DNA of 51,744 nt from Lachnospiraceae bacterium (GCA_017625255.1 JAGALK010000095.1:1-51744); one strand, 5' to 3'; shown: positions 34,756-43,476, counted from the first letter of the stretch. The notes: generated by a model not told the origin, from the letters alone. A program made the numbers and translations.

Positions 34756-35619
34756 ATGATTACAGGAATGAATTGTATGATAGCAGAAAGTGCTAAAATA
34801 GGTGAAAATGTTAGTATTGGTAATCATGTATGTATTCAGGAGGATGTTGTTATTGGAGATAACTCCATAATCTGTGATGGTGTAATTATTTGTGCTGGAA
34901 GTGAAATCGGTGCAGATGCATACATCGATTTTGGTGCAATTATTCGTGAAAATGTCAAATTAGGTAAACATGCATTTGTAGGTGCGCGTTGTATCTTAGG
35001 TGAATATCTGATGGATTTCATTGAAAATAGAGATACGCAGAAGCATGAAACCGTTATCGGTGATGAAGCAATTATTCGAAGTGAAACCATTATCTATGGT
35101 GCAAATACCATCGGAGATTACTTCCAGACAGGGCACAGAGTAACCATTCGTGAGAAGAGTCGAATCGGCAGAAATGTAAGGATTGGTACATTGTCGGATA
35201 TACAGGGAGATTGTGAAATCGGTAATTATGTAAATATGCATAGTAATGTGCATATTGGTATGAAGAGTACCATTAAGAACTATGTATGGATTTTCCCATA
35301 TGTGGTGCTTACCAATGACCCAAATCCACCATCAGAGCAGTTATTAGGTGTAACCGTAGAAGAATATGCCGTAATCGCAACAGGTACAGTGGTATTGCCG
35401 GGAATGACCGTTGGACAGGATTCTTTAGTTGGTGCCGGTGCGATTGTAAATAAAAATGTAAATGAAGGCAAAGTTGTGGTAGGCAATCCAATGCGTGAAT
35501 TGGGAGATGTGGTTAACATTAAGAATAAGACCACAGGAGAACCATGTTATCCATGGAGATATCATTTTGATAGAGGAATGCCATGGAAAGGTATTGGATT
35601 TGAGGAATGGAATAAGTAG
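34756..35619 (+). CDS. Left-handed beta-helix acyltransferase (FdtC/QdtC-like N-acyltransferase)
   Basis: A 287-residue hexapeptide-repeat enzyme. Imperfect [IV]-x-x-x-x triplets run from residue 8 (ENVSIGNHVCIQEDVVIGDN) through about 240, interrupted near 80-105 by an inserted loop (YLMDFIENRDTQKHE). Catalytic-type His is present in MHSNVHIG. A C-terminal tail (CYPWRYHFDRGMPWKGIGF) follows the coil. The fold and position after the ketoisomerase and transaminase match QdtC/FdtC, which acetylate dTDP-3-amino sugars, though the length is slightly greater than usual. The acyl donor could be acetyl-CoA or, given a MaoC-type hydratase nearby, a hydroxyacyl-CoA. Confidence 0.82.
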   Translation: MITGMNCMIAESAKIGENVSIGNHVCIQEDVVIGDNSIICDGVIICAGSEIGADAYIDFGAIIRENVKLGKHAFVGARCILGEYLMDFIENRDTQKHETVIGDEAIIRSETIIYGANTIGDYFQTGHRVTIREKSRIGRNVRIGTLSDIQGDCEIGNYVNMHSNVHIGMKSTIKNYVWIFPYVVLTNDPNPPSEQLLGVTVEEYAVIATGTVVLPGMTVGQDSLVGAGAIVNKNVNEGKVVVGNPMRELGDVVNIKNKTTGEPCYPWRYHFDRGMPWKGIGFEEWNK

Positions 35620-35630
35620 ATTAATTTAGA

Positions 35631-37094
35631 ATGGGCGAAGTTATGAAAGATAAGAGAGAGATTATTTTAAAGAGTTACCCGTTTATTTTTGCATTTGTTC
35701 TGATGTGTGTTTATTTGATACCCAAGGAAACTATGGCGGGTATTAGCGGTGATGCAGCAGAGATGTGGCAGGTTATCAAGAGTTATGGAACAGAGGATAT
35801 GTATGTATCCTATGTTCTTTATAAAGGATTATTAGCACTGTATCCTTATGTATGGTTGTATAAACTGACTTTGTTGTTGGGAGTGAATGAATGGTTATTT
35901 GTGAAGATTTTTTATGCTTTTGCATTTGCATACATTACTACGGTAGGGTTGCCTAATTTAGTGGAAATGTTGACAGAAAAGAAAACAGTGCATTATCGGA
36001 AACTATTTTTGGCACTAATATGTGCATATATCTGGCTGCCAAGTCTTGCATTAACTGAATTTATGGTAGATTTACCGAGTTTTATGTATTTTCTTCTTTT
36101 GGTAAATAGCGTAATTGGAATTTATCGTTATGGAATAAAATGGTCACGAATGTTGTTGACAGGTATATGGTTAGGCTTTAATTTAGGAGGCAGTGGACAA
36201 TATACGGCACCGGCAATGTGTGTGATGATATTTTTGCTAGTGGTTGTATGGAAACAATTATGTGTCAATAAAAATATAAAACCGTTAAATTTGGTAGCAA
36301 ATGCGTGCGTACTCTTGATTCCAACATTTTTGTTGAAGACTGGAAATAATTATTTTTTGAATGTAGTTGTAGGAGAATTTCGTCAGGCAGGTGCATATAT
36401 ACCATCAGGTTTAGAGTGGCTAGAAAAGGGATTGAGCAGATTTATGAATGCCTATAGAGTGGGTATGGGTGTTGAATTACCTTCAAATTTGAATCAGGCA
36501 ATTTATCAGATTCATCTGGGCTATGAGGGATTTGCAGAATTGCAGGAAAATATTTTGATGGGTGGATATCCCATGAGTATTTCGGAATATTTAAAAATTG
36601 TATTATCACAACCAGTAAACTTTATATTTTGTTTCTTGGAGAAATTTTTTATTTCATTGAGTCCTGATGGTGGATGGTTTCGTTTTTTACCGTTATTTAT
36701 TTTCTATACCTGTATTTATATTACATTGTTTATTTTTGTATCAAGATGTAAAACCATCAAGCAGATATTTAATGTGAAATTTTGGTTGGTTTTTGCGTTT
36801 TTATGGGCAATTGTTCCGGCTATTGTTATGGTAGTGGAATTGCGTTGTGTTATTCAAATACAGGGATTGATTATGGCAGTAGCAATATGTGATGAGTGTA
36901 TATGGAAAAAAATAGAACAGTTGTGGAAGGGTATAAAAAACAAAAAATATAAATGGAGTAATATTGGTGAAAGCAAAATCCCATATGCATTTTTACTATA
37001 TTGCTGTTTTATTATTGTATGTTTTCTGCATATGTCAAGTTTGTATGAAGCCGTGGGCGTAGATGCAAGTATAATGACAATGAGTTTTAAATAA
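35631..37094 (+). CDS. Polytopic GT-C-like membrane glycosyltransferase
   Basis: A 487-residue protein with about ten to eleven hydrophobic helices. After the first helix (about 16-31) comes a short outer loop with GISGDAAEMW (Asp41, Glu44). This is the position at which GT-C enzymes such as ArnT and PMT keep their catalytic acid. Later helices include FWLVFAFLWAIVPAIVMVV and a C-terminal YAFLLYCCFIIVCFL. GT-C enzymes use polyprenyl-phosphate sugars outside the membrane, and a GT2 that can make such a donor lies at 39387. The start is ATG 35631 or ATG 35643 (no strong site for either). No named family is recognised, so the GT-C call rests on topology, the loop acids and neighbours. Confidence 0.55.
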   Translation: MGEVMKDKREIILKSYPFIFAFVLMCVYLIPKETMAGISGDAAEMWQVIKSYGTEDMYVSYVLYKGLLALYPYVWLYKLTLLLGVNEWLFVKIFYAFAFAYITTVGLPNLVEMLTEKKTVHYRKLFLALICAYIWLPSLALTEFMVDLPSFMYFLLLVNSVIGIYRYGIKWSRMLLTGIWLGFNLGGSGQYTAPAMCVMIFLLVVVWKQLCVNKNIKPLNLVANACVLLIPTFLLKTGNNYFLNVVVGEFRQAGAYIPSGLEWLEKGLSRFMNAYRVGMGVELPSNLNQAIYQIHLGYEGFAELQENILMGGYPMSISEYLKIVLSQPVNFIFCFLEKFFISLSPDGGWFRFLPLFIFYTCIYITLFIFVSRCKTIKQIFNVKFWLVFAFLWAIVPAIVMVVELRCVIQIQGLIMAVAICDECIWKKIEQLWKGIKNKKYKWSNIGESKIPYAFLLYCCFIIVCFLHMSSLYEAVGVDASIMTMSFK

Positions 37095-37134
37095 AGATAG
37101 AGTATACTGTTTAAAATGAAAAGAGGTCTGTTTA

Positions 37135-38271
37135 ATGATAAATTTTAATGTACCACCTTATATCGGTAAAGAAAAAGAGTATATAGAAGAGGCAATTAAT
37201 AACCATAAAATTTGTGGAGATGGAGTATTTACAAAGAAATGTTCTGCATGGCTGGAAGAAAAGACAAATACAAGTAAAGCATTGCTTACCACATCTTGTA
37301 CCCACGCCACTGAAATGGCGGCATTATTATGCAATATTCAGTCGGGGGATGAAGTGATTATGCCATCTTACACATTTGTATCTACTGCAGATGCATTTGT
37401 ACTTCGTGGTGCAAAGGCTGTTTTTGTGGATATTCGTCCGGATACCATGAATATAGATGAAAAACTCATCGAAGATGCGATTACGAAGAAAACAAAAGCG
37501 ATTGTTCCTGTGCATTATGCAGGTGTAGCTTGTGAAATGGATACCATTATGGATATTGCGAAGCATCATAATTTGTATGTGATTGAGGATGCTGCACAGG
37601 GAGTTATGAGTACTTATAAAGGACAGGCATTAGGAACTATTGGTGATTATGGCTGCTATAGTTTCCACGAGACGAAGAATTACTCCATGGGTGAAGGGGG
37701 CGCATTATTGATTAAAGATATTGCAAATGCAGAAACCGCAGAGATTATTCGTGAAAAAGGTACAAATCGCAGTAAATTTTTCCGTGGGCAGATTGATAAA
37801 TATACATGGGTAAAGGCAGGGTCATCCTATTTGCCAAGTGAGTTAAATGCAGCATATTTATGGGCACAGTTATCAGAAGCAGACACCATTAATAATGACA
37901 GGTTAAGTTCTTGGAACAGATATTATGAAGGATTTAAGGATTTAGCAAAAGAAGGTTATATTGAGTTGCCGTTTGTACCAGAAGAGTGTGTACATAATGC
38001 ACATATGTTTTATATAAAAACCAGAGACTTAGAAGAAAGAACGAAATTAATTGAATTTTTAAAGGCAAATGAAATTGGTGCGGTATTCCATTATATTCCA
38101 TTACATTCAGCACCGGCAGGCGTGAAATATGGCAGATTTCATGGTGAAGATAAATACACGACCAAGGAAAGTGAACGTTTATTAAGGCTTCCAATGTATT
38201 ATGGACTTTCCGTGGAAGAACAGGAAAAAGTCATTAGCAAGGTAATTGAATTTTATAATAATCGGGGATAA
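37135..38271 (+). CDS. wecE: dTDP-4-amino-4,6-dideoxygalactose transaminase
   Basis: A PLP-dependent sugar aminotransferase of the DegT/DnrJ/EryC1 family that puts an amino group on C4 of dTDP-4-keto-6-deoxyglucose (WecE/RffA reaction). The 378-residue protein begins INFNVPPYIGKEKEYIEEAI. It has TTSCTHATEMAALLC, GDEVIMPSYTFVSTADAFVLRGA, VHYAGVACEMD, IEDAAQGV and the PLP site FHETKNYSMGEGG with Lys181. The closeness to the WecE pattern is strong. Its substrate comes from RfbA/RfbB. It starts a tight block: only 3 bases separate it from the ATP-grasp gene, which itself overlaps the next gene. The product's C4 configuration (Fuc4N or Qui4N) is not proven. Confidence 0.92.
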   Translation: MINFNVPPYIGKEKEYIEEAINNHKICGDGVFTKKCSAWLEEKTNTSKALLTTSCTHATEMAALLCNIQSGDEVIMPSYTFVSTADAFVLRGAKAVFVDIRPDTMNIDEKLIEDAITKKTKAIVPVHYAGVACEMDTIMDIAKHHNLYVIEDAAQGVMSTYKGQALGTIGDYGCYSFHETKNYSMGEGGALLIKDIANAETAEIIREKGTNRSKFFRGQIDKYTWVKAGSSYLPSELNAAYLWAQLSEADTINNDRLSSWNRYYEGFKDLAKEGYIELPFVPEECVHNAHMFYIKTRDLEERTKLIEFLKANEIGAVFHYIPLHSAPAGVKYGRFHGEDKYTTKESERLLRLPMYYGLSVEEQEKVISKVIEFYNNRG

Positions 38272-38274
38272 AAT

Positions 38275-39387
38275 ATGAGTAAAAAAAAAATAGTAATCAT
38301 TGGAGCAAATGATTTTCAGAATCAGCTTATTTTAAAAGCGAAGGAAAAAGGCATGGAAACACATGTCTTTGCATGGAAAGACGGTGCTGTGGGAGAGAAA
38401 ACGGCAGACTATTTTTATCCAATCAGTATTATAGAAAAAGAACAAATTCTAAAGGTATGTGAAGAAATTCAGCCGGATGGAGTTATTTCTATTGCATCTG
38501 ATTTGGCGGCAATAACTGTGAATTATGTGGCAGAAAAATTGGGATTGACAGGAAATGGTATAGAAAGTTCGTTGGTTGCTACAAATAAATATCTGATGCG
38601 TAAGGCATTTGCAAAAAACTCAGATCCGTCACCAAAGTTTTATCGTTCGGACGAATTGACAAATGAAATAATAGAACAGTTGCATTTGCCTGTAATCGTA
38701 AAACCAGTGGATCGTTCAGGTAGTAGGGGAATCAATAAAATTGAAGATAAAAAGGAACTTTCAATGGCGATTAAAGCGGCAGAAGAGGTTTCCTTTGAAC
38801 ATCGTGCAGTGATAGAAGAATTTGTAGAAGGTCAGGAGTATAGTGTAGAATATATTTCCTATCGGGGAAAGCATACATTTTTAGCGTTGACAAAAAAATA
38901 TACTACAGGAGCACCACATTTTATTGAAACAGGACATATTGAGCCCGCGCCGATAGATAATGCGACTTTAGAAAAGGTACAGGAAATTGTTACCCATGCC
39001 TTAGATACGCTGCAGATAAAAAATGGAGCATCACATTCGGAAATTAAAATAAAGGATGATGGCGAAATTAAAATTATTGAAATTGGTGGAAGAATGGGTG
39101 GCGACTGTATAGGCTCAGATTTGGTAAAAATATCTACAGGTTATGATTTTGTTGAGATGGTTATTGATGTAGCATGTGGAAATGAACCTAGATTTGAAAA
39201 AGTATGTATACCTGCAGAGGCAGAAATTCATTTTATCTTTGGTGAAAATGATATGAAGGCACTTGAGGAAATCAAACAGAAAAATCCAGAAATGATTTAT
39301 CGAATTAGTGAAATAGAACCTTTTGATGAACATGAAGTTGTGGATAGTTCTACAAGATACGGATATTATATTACGAGGAAAGAATAA
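38275..39387 (+). CDS. ATP-grasp ligase
   Basis: A 370-residue ATP-grasp enzyme. The pre-ATP domain starts KKKIVIIGANDFQNQLILKAKEKG. The ATP-grasp core has PVIVKPVDRSGSRGINKI (phosphate loop), VIEEFVEGQEYSVEYIS, and the metal-binding SEIKIKDDGEIKIIEIGGRMGG. Members join a carboxylate to an amine through an acyl-phosphate. It lies between a sugar 4-aminotransferase and a polyprenyl-phosphate GT2, so N-aminoacylation or acylation of the 4-amino sugar is the natural hypothesis. The sequence does not reveal the substrates. It is 3 bases after wecE and overlaps the next gene by one base (TAATG). Confidence 0.85.
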   Translation: MSKKKIVIIGANDFQNQLILKAKEKGMETHVFAWKDGAVGEKTADYFYPISIIEKEQILKVCEEIQPDGVISIASDLAAITVNYVAEKLGLTGNGIESSLVATNKYLMRKAFAKNSDPSPKFYRSDELTNEIIEQLHLPVIVKPVDRSGSRGINKIEDKKELSMAIKAAEEVSFEHRAVIEEFVEGQEYSVEYISYRGKHTFLALTKKYTTGAPHFIETGHIEPAPIDNATLEKVQEIVTHALDTLQIKNGASHSEIKIKDDGEIKIIEIGGRMGGDCIGSDLVKISTGYDFVEMVIDVACGNEPRFEKVCIPAEAEIHFIFGENDMKALEEIKQKNPEMIYRISEIEPFDEHEVVDSSTRYGYYITRKE

Positions 39388-40334
39388 TGGAAAAGAAAGA
39401 AAAAATTTCGATTGTTATTCCCTGTTATTATTCAGAAAAGACTATTGGAATTGTGGTGGATAAAATTCATCATACTATGACGAAAAGAAAAGAGTATGAC
39501 TATGAAATTATTCTGGTAAATGATGGGTCAAAGGATCGTACATGGGAAATTATCAGTGAAATGGCGAAGAAAAATCACACTGTAAAGGCTATTAATTTAT
39601 CACAAAATTTCGGACAGCACAGTGCGATGATGGCTGGTTACAGAAAAGCTACAGGTGACATTATTGCAGGAATGGATGATGATGGAGAAAATGATCCGGA
39701 AGAGATATTTTTATTACTAGACAAACTGAATGAGGGATATGATTGTGTATGTGCAGAGTATGAAATGCATGATTCAGCATTCAGAAGTATAGGCACGAAG
39801 GTGAATAACTGGATGGCATGTTATCTTTTGAATAAACCTAAAGAATTAACATTAACAAGTTACTATGTCATGCGTCGCTTTGTGGCAGATCAGGTTATTA
39901 AGTATGAGCATTCGTATCCATATATTGCAGGCTTACTGTTGCAGGCGACAAAAAACTGGGGAACAGTAAAGCTGGTTAGAAAAGAAAGAATCAGTGGAAG
40001 CTCAGGATATAGTTTACGGAAGTTGTTATCTTTGTGGATTAATGGTTTTACAGCTTTTTCAGTAAAACCTCTTCGTATAGCAACGGTTCTTGGCATACTG
40101 TTTTCAGTAATAGGTTTTATTATGGCATTTGTGGTTGTAGTAAGAAAGTTATTAGGGGAAGATATATTATTAGGTTATTCATCTCTTATGGCATGTATGT
40201 GTTTTATTGGAGGTATGCTGATGCTGATAATGGGAATGATAGGCGAGTATGTTGGACGCATCTATATATCAATTAATAATTCTCCGCAGTATGTGATTCG
40301 GGAAGAAGTGGATTTAGAGAAGGAAGAGGTGTAG
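39387..40334 (+). CDS. Polyprenyl-phosphate glycosyltransferase (DPM1/ArnC/GtrB type GT2)
   Basis: A 315-residue GT2 with a C-terminal membrane hairpin. Catalytic features are ISIVIPCYYSEKTI, IILVNDGSKDRTW, AINLSQNFGQHSAMMAGY, and GMDDDGENDPEEI as the DxD region. Then an amphipathic segment (RKLLSLWINGFTAFSVKPL) leads into two helices (about 229-252 and 265-288) ending in MIGEYVGRIYISINNSPQYVIRE. This is the layout of ArnC, GtrB and dolichol-phosphate mannose synthases, which load one sugar on undecaprenyl phosphate for use by a GT-C enzyme outside. Adjacent wecE suggests an amino sugar as cargo, by analogy with ArnC. The cargo is inferred. Confidence 0.9.
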   Translation: MEKKEKISIVIPCYYSEKTIGIVVDKIHHTMTKRKEYDYEIILVNDGSKDRTWEIISEMAKKNHTVKAINLSQNFGQHSAMMAGYRKATGDIIAGMDDDGENDPEEIFLLLDKLNEGYDCVCAEYEMHDSAFRSIGTKVNNWMACYLLNKPKELTLTSYYVMRRFVADQVIKYEHSYPYIAGLLLQATKNWGTVKLVRKERISGSSGYSLRKLLSLWINGFTAFSVKPLRIATVLGILFSVIGFIMAFVVVVRKLLGEDILLGYSSLMACMCFIGGMLMLIMGMIGEYVGRIYISINNSPQYVIREEVDLEKEEV

Positions 40335-40339
40335 TATAT

Positions 40340-40759
40340 ATGAAAATTGGAGATAGTGCAAGTTTTGAAAAGACTATTTCTGAATTTGATGTATATCAAT
40401 TTGCAGGAATTACGGGAGATTTTAATCCTATTCACATTAATAAAGTAGAAGCCGAACAGTCCGTTTTTGGTGAGCGTATAGTACATGGGATGCTTGCAGG
40501 CAGTCTGTTATCTACAGTGATTGGCATGTATATGCCTGGAAAAGGCACGATTTATATGGAGCAGGATTGCAAATTTGTATCTCCAATTAAAATTGGAGAT
40601 ACCATAAAAGCAACTGTAACCTGTGAAGAGATTATCAATTTTGAAAAGAGGATCGTTAAATTGGGAAATTTTGTGACGAATCAGGATGGAAAAACTGTTA
40701 TCGAAGGTTATTCTGTTGTAAAAGTACCTAAAGGACGAATTGAAAAAAGTGAGGAGTAA
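40340..40759 (+). CDS. MaoC-like (R)-enoyl-CoA hydratase
   Basis: A 139-residue hot-dog fold protein. The hydratase-2 motif is visible: FAGITGDFNPIHIN (Asp27 and His32 as the catalytic pair), then FGERIVHGMLAGSLLS, and the strand CKFVSPIKIGDTI. This is the PhaJ/MaoC pattern, which adds water to short enoyl-CoAs such as crotonyl-CoA to give (R)-3-hydroxyacyl-CoA. Enoyl-CoA hydratase genes occur with aminotransferase and acyltransferase genes in the anthrose cluster of Bacillus anthracis. Here the same combination suggests a 3-hydroxyacyl group for N-acylation of an amino sugar. The family is firm; the pathway role is inferred. Confidence 0.88.
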   Translation: MKIGDSASFEKTISEFDVYQFAGITGDFNPIHINKVEAEQSVFGERIVHGMLAGSLLSTVIGMYMPGKGTIYMEQDCKFVSPIKIGDTIKATVTCEEIINFEKRIVKLGNFVTNQDGKTVIEGYSVVKVPKGRIEKSEE

Positions 40760-40763
40760 TAGA

Positions 40764-41420
40764 ATGAAAAATATTGTAATCTTTGGTGATAACGATTTTG
40801 GACGTTTGTTAAAGTATTATTTAGATATAGATGATGAAAGAGAAGTTGCAGCATTTACTGTAAATCGTGAATACTTAAAAAGAGATGAATTTTGTGGAAA
40901 ACCAGTGGTTGCGTTTGAAGAACTGACAGAAAAATATCCTGCATCTGCATATGAGATTTTGATTGCAATTGGTAATAGTAAAATGAATCAGGTGCGTGAG
41001 TCTATTTATAAAAAATGTAAGGAAATGGGTTATACCATTGCAAGTTATATTCATTCAAGCTGTAGTATTCACAGCAAGGATATTGGAGAGGGAAACATTC
41101 TTTTGGAAAATTGTCTTGTATATCCTTTTGCAAAAATCGGAAATGGAAATTTATTATGGGATCATGTATTGATTTCCCATGACTGTGTGGTAGGAGACTT
41201 TAATACATTTTCTAGCTATGCAGACTTGTGTGGCTATGTAAAGATTGGAAATAATGGGTATTTTGGAAAGCATTGCATTTTGAATGATTTTATGGAGGTA
41301 GCAGATTATACATTGGTTGGTGCGGCAGCATATGCAAAGAAAAATACGAAACCATATGATGTGGTTGTTCCTGCAAGAAGTGTCGTTTTAGATGGTAAGA
41401 ACAGTACTGATTTAATGTAA
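40764..41420 (+). CDS. PglD-like sugar N-acyltransferase
   Basis: A 218-residue enzyme of the NeuD/PglD type. The N-terminal Rossmann-like domain (NIVIFGDNDFGRLLKYYL) binds the UDP- or dTDP-sugar. From about residue 90 a left-handed beta helix follows (CSIHSKDIGEGNILLENCLVYP and further hexapeptides) with the catalytic His in HVLISHDCVVGDF. I start at ATG 40764 with GAGGAG 7-8 bases upstream. The enzymes known from this family acylate 4-amino sugars, which fits wecE upstream in the same block. With the MaoC-type hydratase as neighbour, the acyl group may be a 3-hydroxyacyl rather than acetyl. Confidence 0.87.
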   Translation: MKNIVIFGDNDFGRLLKYYLDIDDEREVAAFTVNREYLKRDEFCGKPVVAFEELTEKYPASAYEILIAIGNSKMNQVRESIYKKCKEMGYTIASYIHSSCSIHSKDIGEGNILLENCLVYPFAKIGNGNLLWDHVLISHDCVVGDFNTFSSYADLCGYVKIGNNGYFGKHCILNDFMEVADYTLVGAAAYAKKNTKPYDVVVPARSVVLDGKNSTDLM

Positions 41421-41446
41421 GGTGAAATGAGAGTTTGGAGGCAAAA

Positions 41447-43474
41447 GTGGATGAATTAGTAACAATCGGCTTTATCGCAAACAAAGATAGTAAAAATACT
41501 GTATATGCATTGAATACTATATTAGGGCAATCCTATTCAAATATAGAATTAGTTGTGTCGGTGGATAAAACAACTGGCATTTCTATTTGTGACATTATCG
41601 ATTGCATTAATTCAAACAGAAAAGAGAATATCCGGCATATTGATATTCATTACACAAAAGATTATAAGGGAATGGACTATCATGTTAAGTACATTCATGA
41701 AAAATCTAGTGGTGAATATATTACTTTTGTGCAGAATACTCAGGGATATTATGATGCAAATGCAATTGCAGGTATGATGAAAATAGTAAGGGGGAATTCT
41801 GAATATAAAGTCTGGAAAGGCCAGACAATTATGTTTAATACAGCAGGAGAGTATATCGGAAATGCTCTGCCACAGTCTGTGGAAGATTTGAGTGTATTAT
41901 TTTATAAAATGGATTTCAAAAAGGAAGCTGCTTTCCATACACAATTGAACGGTTGTTATAAAGAAGAGGAAATAATTACTGTGGATGTACCTTTTCTTCG
42001 GTATGTAAAAGAAAAAGCAGAGGATTCTTTGAAAGAAGAATTTTTGAATACCTTAAGACAAACGAACAAAAAAATACTAAATGCAGCACATTTTACAAAA
42101 TTAGACCAGATGCTTAAAAATCTGAATAAATATATGCCATCTGAATTATACCAGGAATTACAGGCAGAATTAAAATATCTGCAGTACAAAGAGGAGAATA
42201 CCTACTGGAAACTGACAGATTCCGATTTCACCTACGGAAAGCTGCTTTTAGAGATTCAAAAACAGGTGAATCCGAAAAAAAAGAAGCTTTCTATAATCGA
42301 CTATATGATTGTCTCTCGTATGCTGCGGCAGAAAATCAGCAAAATGCGAAGAGAAAAGATACATCTGGTATTTTTTGCCCAGGAGTATTCCGTATGGTCT
42401 TCCATGCAGTCTGTCTATGAGGCTGCCCAGAAGGATGAAAGATATGAAGCAGATCTTGTCTATGTGCCTTTCGAACATTTTCATGCCAATGCTGGAAATG
42501 AACTGGAAATTTACCGAAAACAGGGGTATTTGGCGGTTAGTTGTCAGGAATATGATTTAAGAAAACAGTCGCCGGATATTGCCTTTTTCCTGAAACCATA
42601 TGACTATGTACCACAGGGGTTTTATGTGAACGAAATCGTTCATGTAATTGATAAGTCTGTTTACCTTGGATATGGCATCAGTTCAGAGGTAAAAGATATC
42701 GAATTTATTAGGTTGAATTATTTACTGCCGATGTTTACGACTGCATGGCAGATTATATGTAATGGTCCTAAGGATTACGAGAATTTTAGGCAGTATTCCT
42801 ATGTACATGCAAAAAACTGCTTAAAAACAGGAAGTCCAAGACTGGATGTTTTAGGCAATATCAGACAGGAAAGCTATTACGCTAAATGTATCCGTGCATT
42901 AGCAGGAAATAGAAAAATTATACTTTGGAATACGCATCACACTATTGGTGAAAATGGTGTATTGGGGACATTTTTTGAATATTCCAGACAATTGATTGCT
43001 TATATGAAAGCACATCAGGAGCTGTTTTTAATCTGGCGTCCACATCCTTTGTTTTATAAGGCTTTGGAAGATGGTATGTCTCAGGAAGAAATTCAGGATC
43101 TGTGGCGTGAGGTAGATTGTATGGAAAATATGGTATTAGATACCGAAAAGGATTATTTAGAAGGATTCTTTTTATCAGATGCCATGATTAGTGATTATTC
43201 TACTTTGGTAAAAGAGTATATTTTACTTAGAAAACCATTGTTAATAACCAAAAGAGCAAAGTATCCGAATGTAATTGATGGGGAATTATTAGAGGTTATG
43301 GAATCAGCGGTTTCTTTTGAAACGGTAGAAGGTTTTCTTGACCGGTTTTTAAATGATGCAGTGGATAACACGAAAAGTGAAGATTATATAAGACGCGAAT
43401 ATTACTTGCCGAAAGAGGGTAAAAGCATTGCAGGGCAGTTGCTGGATGAAATTGCTTCTGCCATGGAGAGATAA
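41447..43474 (+). CDS. GT2-like / CDP-glycerol glycerophosphotransferase (TagF-like) fusion protein
   Basis: A 675-residue two-domain enzyme. Residues 1-180 read as a divergent GT-A domain (VTIGFIANKDSKNTVYALNTI, YSNIELVVSVDKT, GEYITFVQNTQGYYD). Residues 290-675 carry the TagF-type polymerase domain, with LVFFAQEYSVWSS, ILWNTHHTIG, FLIWRPHPLFY and SDAMISDYSTLVKEYILLRKPLLI. I choose GTG 41447 because GGAGG lies 5 bases upstream; an in-frame TTG at 41435 is the alternative and would overlap that site. The next gene is a glycerol-3-phosphate cytidylyltransferase starting 2 bases after the stop, so CDP-glycerol is its likely donor. It is the third TagF-family protein of the locus and the only one with a GT2-like front. 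Confidence 0.82.
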   Translation: MDELVTIGFIANKDSKNTVYALNTILGQSYSNIELVVSVDKTTGISICDIIDCINSNRKENIRHIDIHYTKDYKGMDYHVKYIHEKSSGEYITFVQNTQGYYDANAIAGMMKIVRGNSEYKVWKGQTIMFNTAGEYIGNALPQSVEDLSVLFYKMDFKKEAAFHTQLNGCYKEEEIITVDVPFLRYVKEKAEDSLKEEFLNTLRQTNKKILNAAHFTKLDQMLKNLNKYMPSELYQELQAELKYLQYKEENTYWKLTDSDFTYGKLLLEIQKQVNPKKKKLSIIDYMIVSRMLRQKISKMRREKIHLVFFAQEYSVWSSMQSVYEAAQKDERYEADLVYVPFEHFHANAGNELEIYRKQGYLAVSCQEYDLRKQSPDIAFFLKPYDYVPQGFYVNEIVHVIDKSVYLGYGISSEVKDIEFIRLNYLLPMFTTAWQIICNGPKDYENFRQYSYVHAKNCLKTGSPRLDVLGNIRQESYYAKCIRALAGNRKIILWNTHHTIGENGVLGTFFEYSRQLIAYMKAHQELFLIWRPHPLFYKALEDGMSQEEIQDLWREVDCMENMVLDTEKDYLEGFFLSDAMISDYSTLVKEYILLRKPLLITKRAKYPNVIDGELLEVMESAVSFETVEGFLDRFLNDAVDNTKSEDYIRREYYLPKEGKSIAGQLLDEIASAMER

Positions 43475-43476
43475 GT

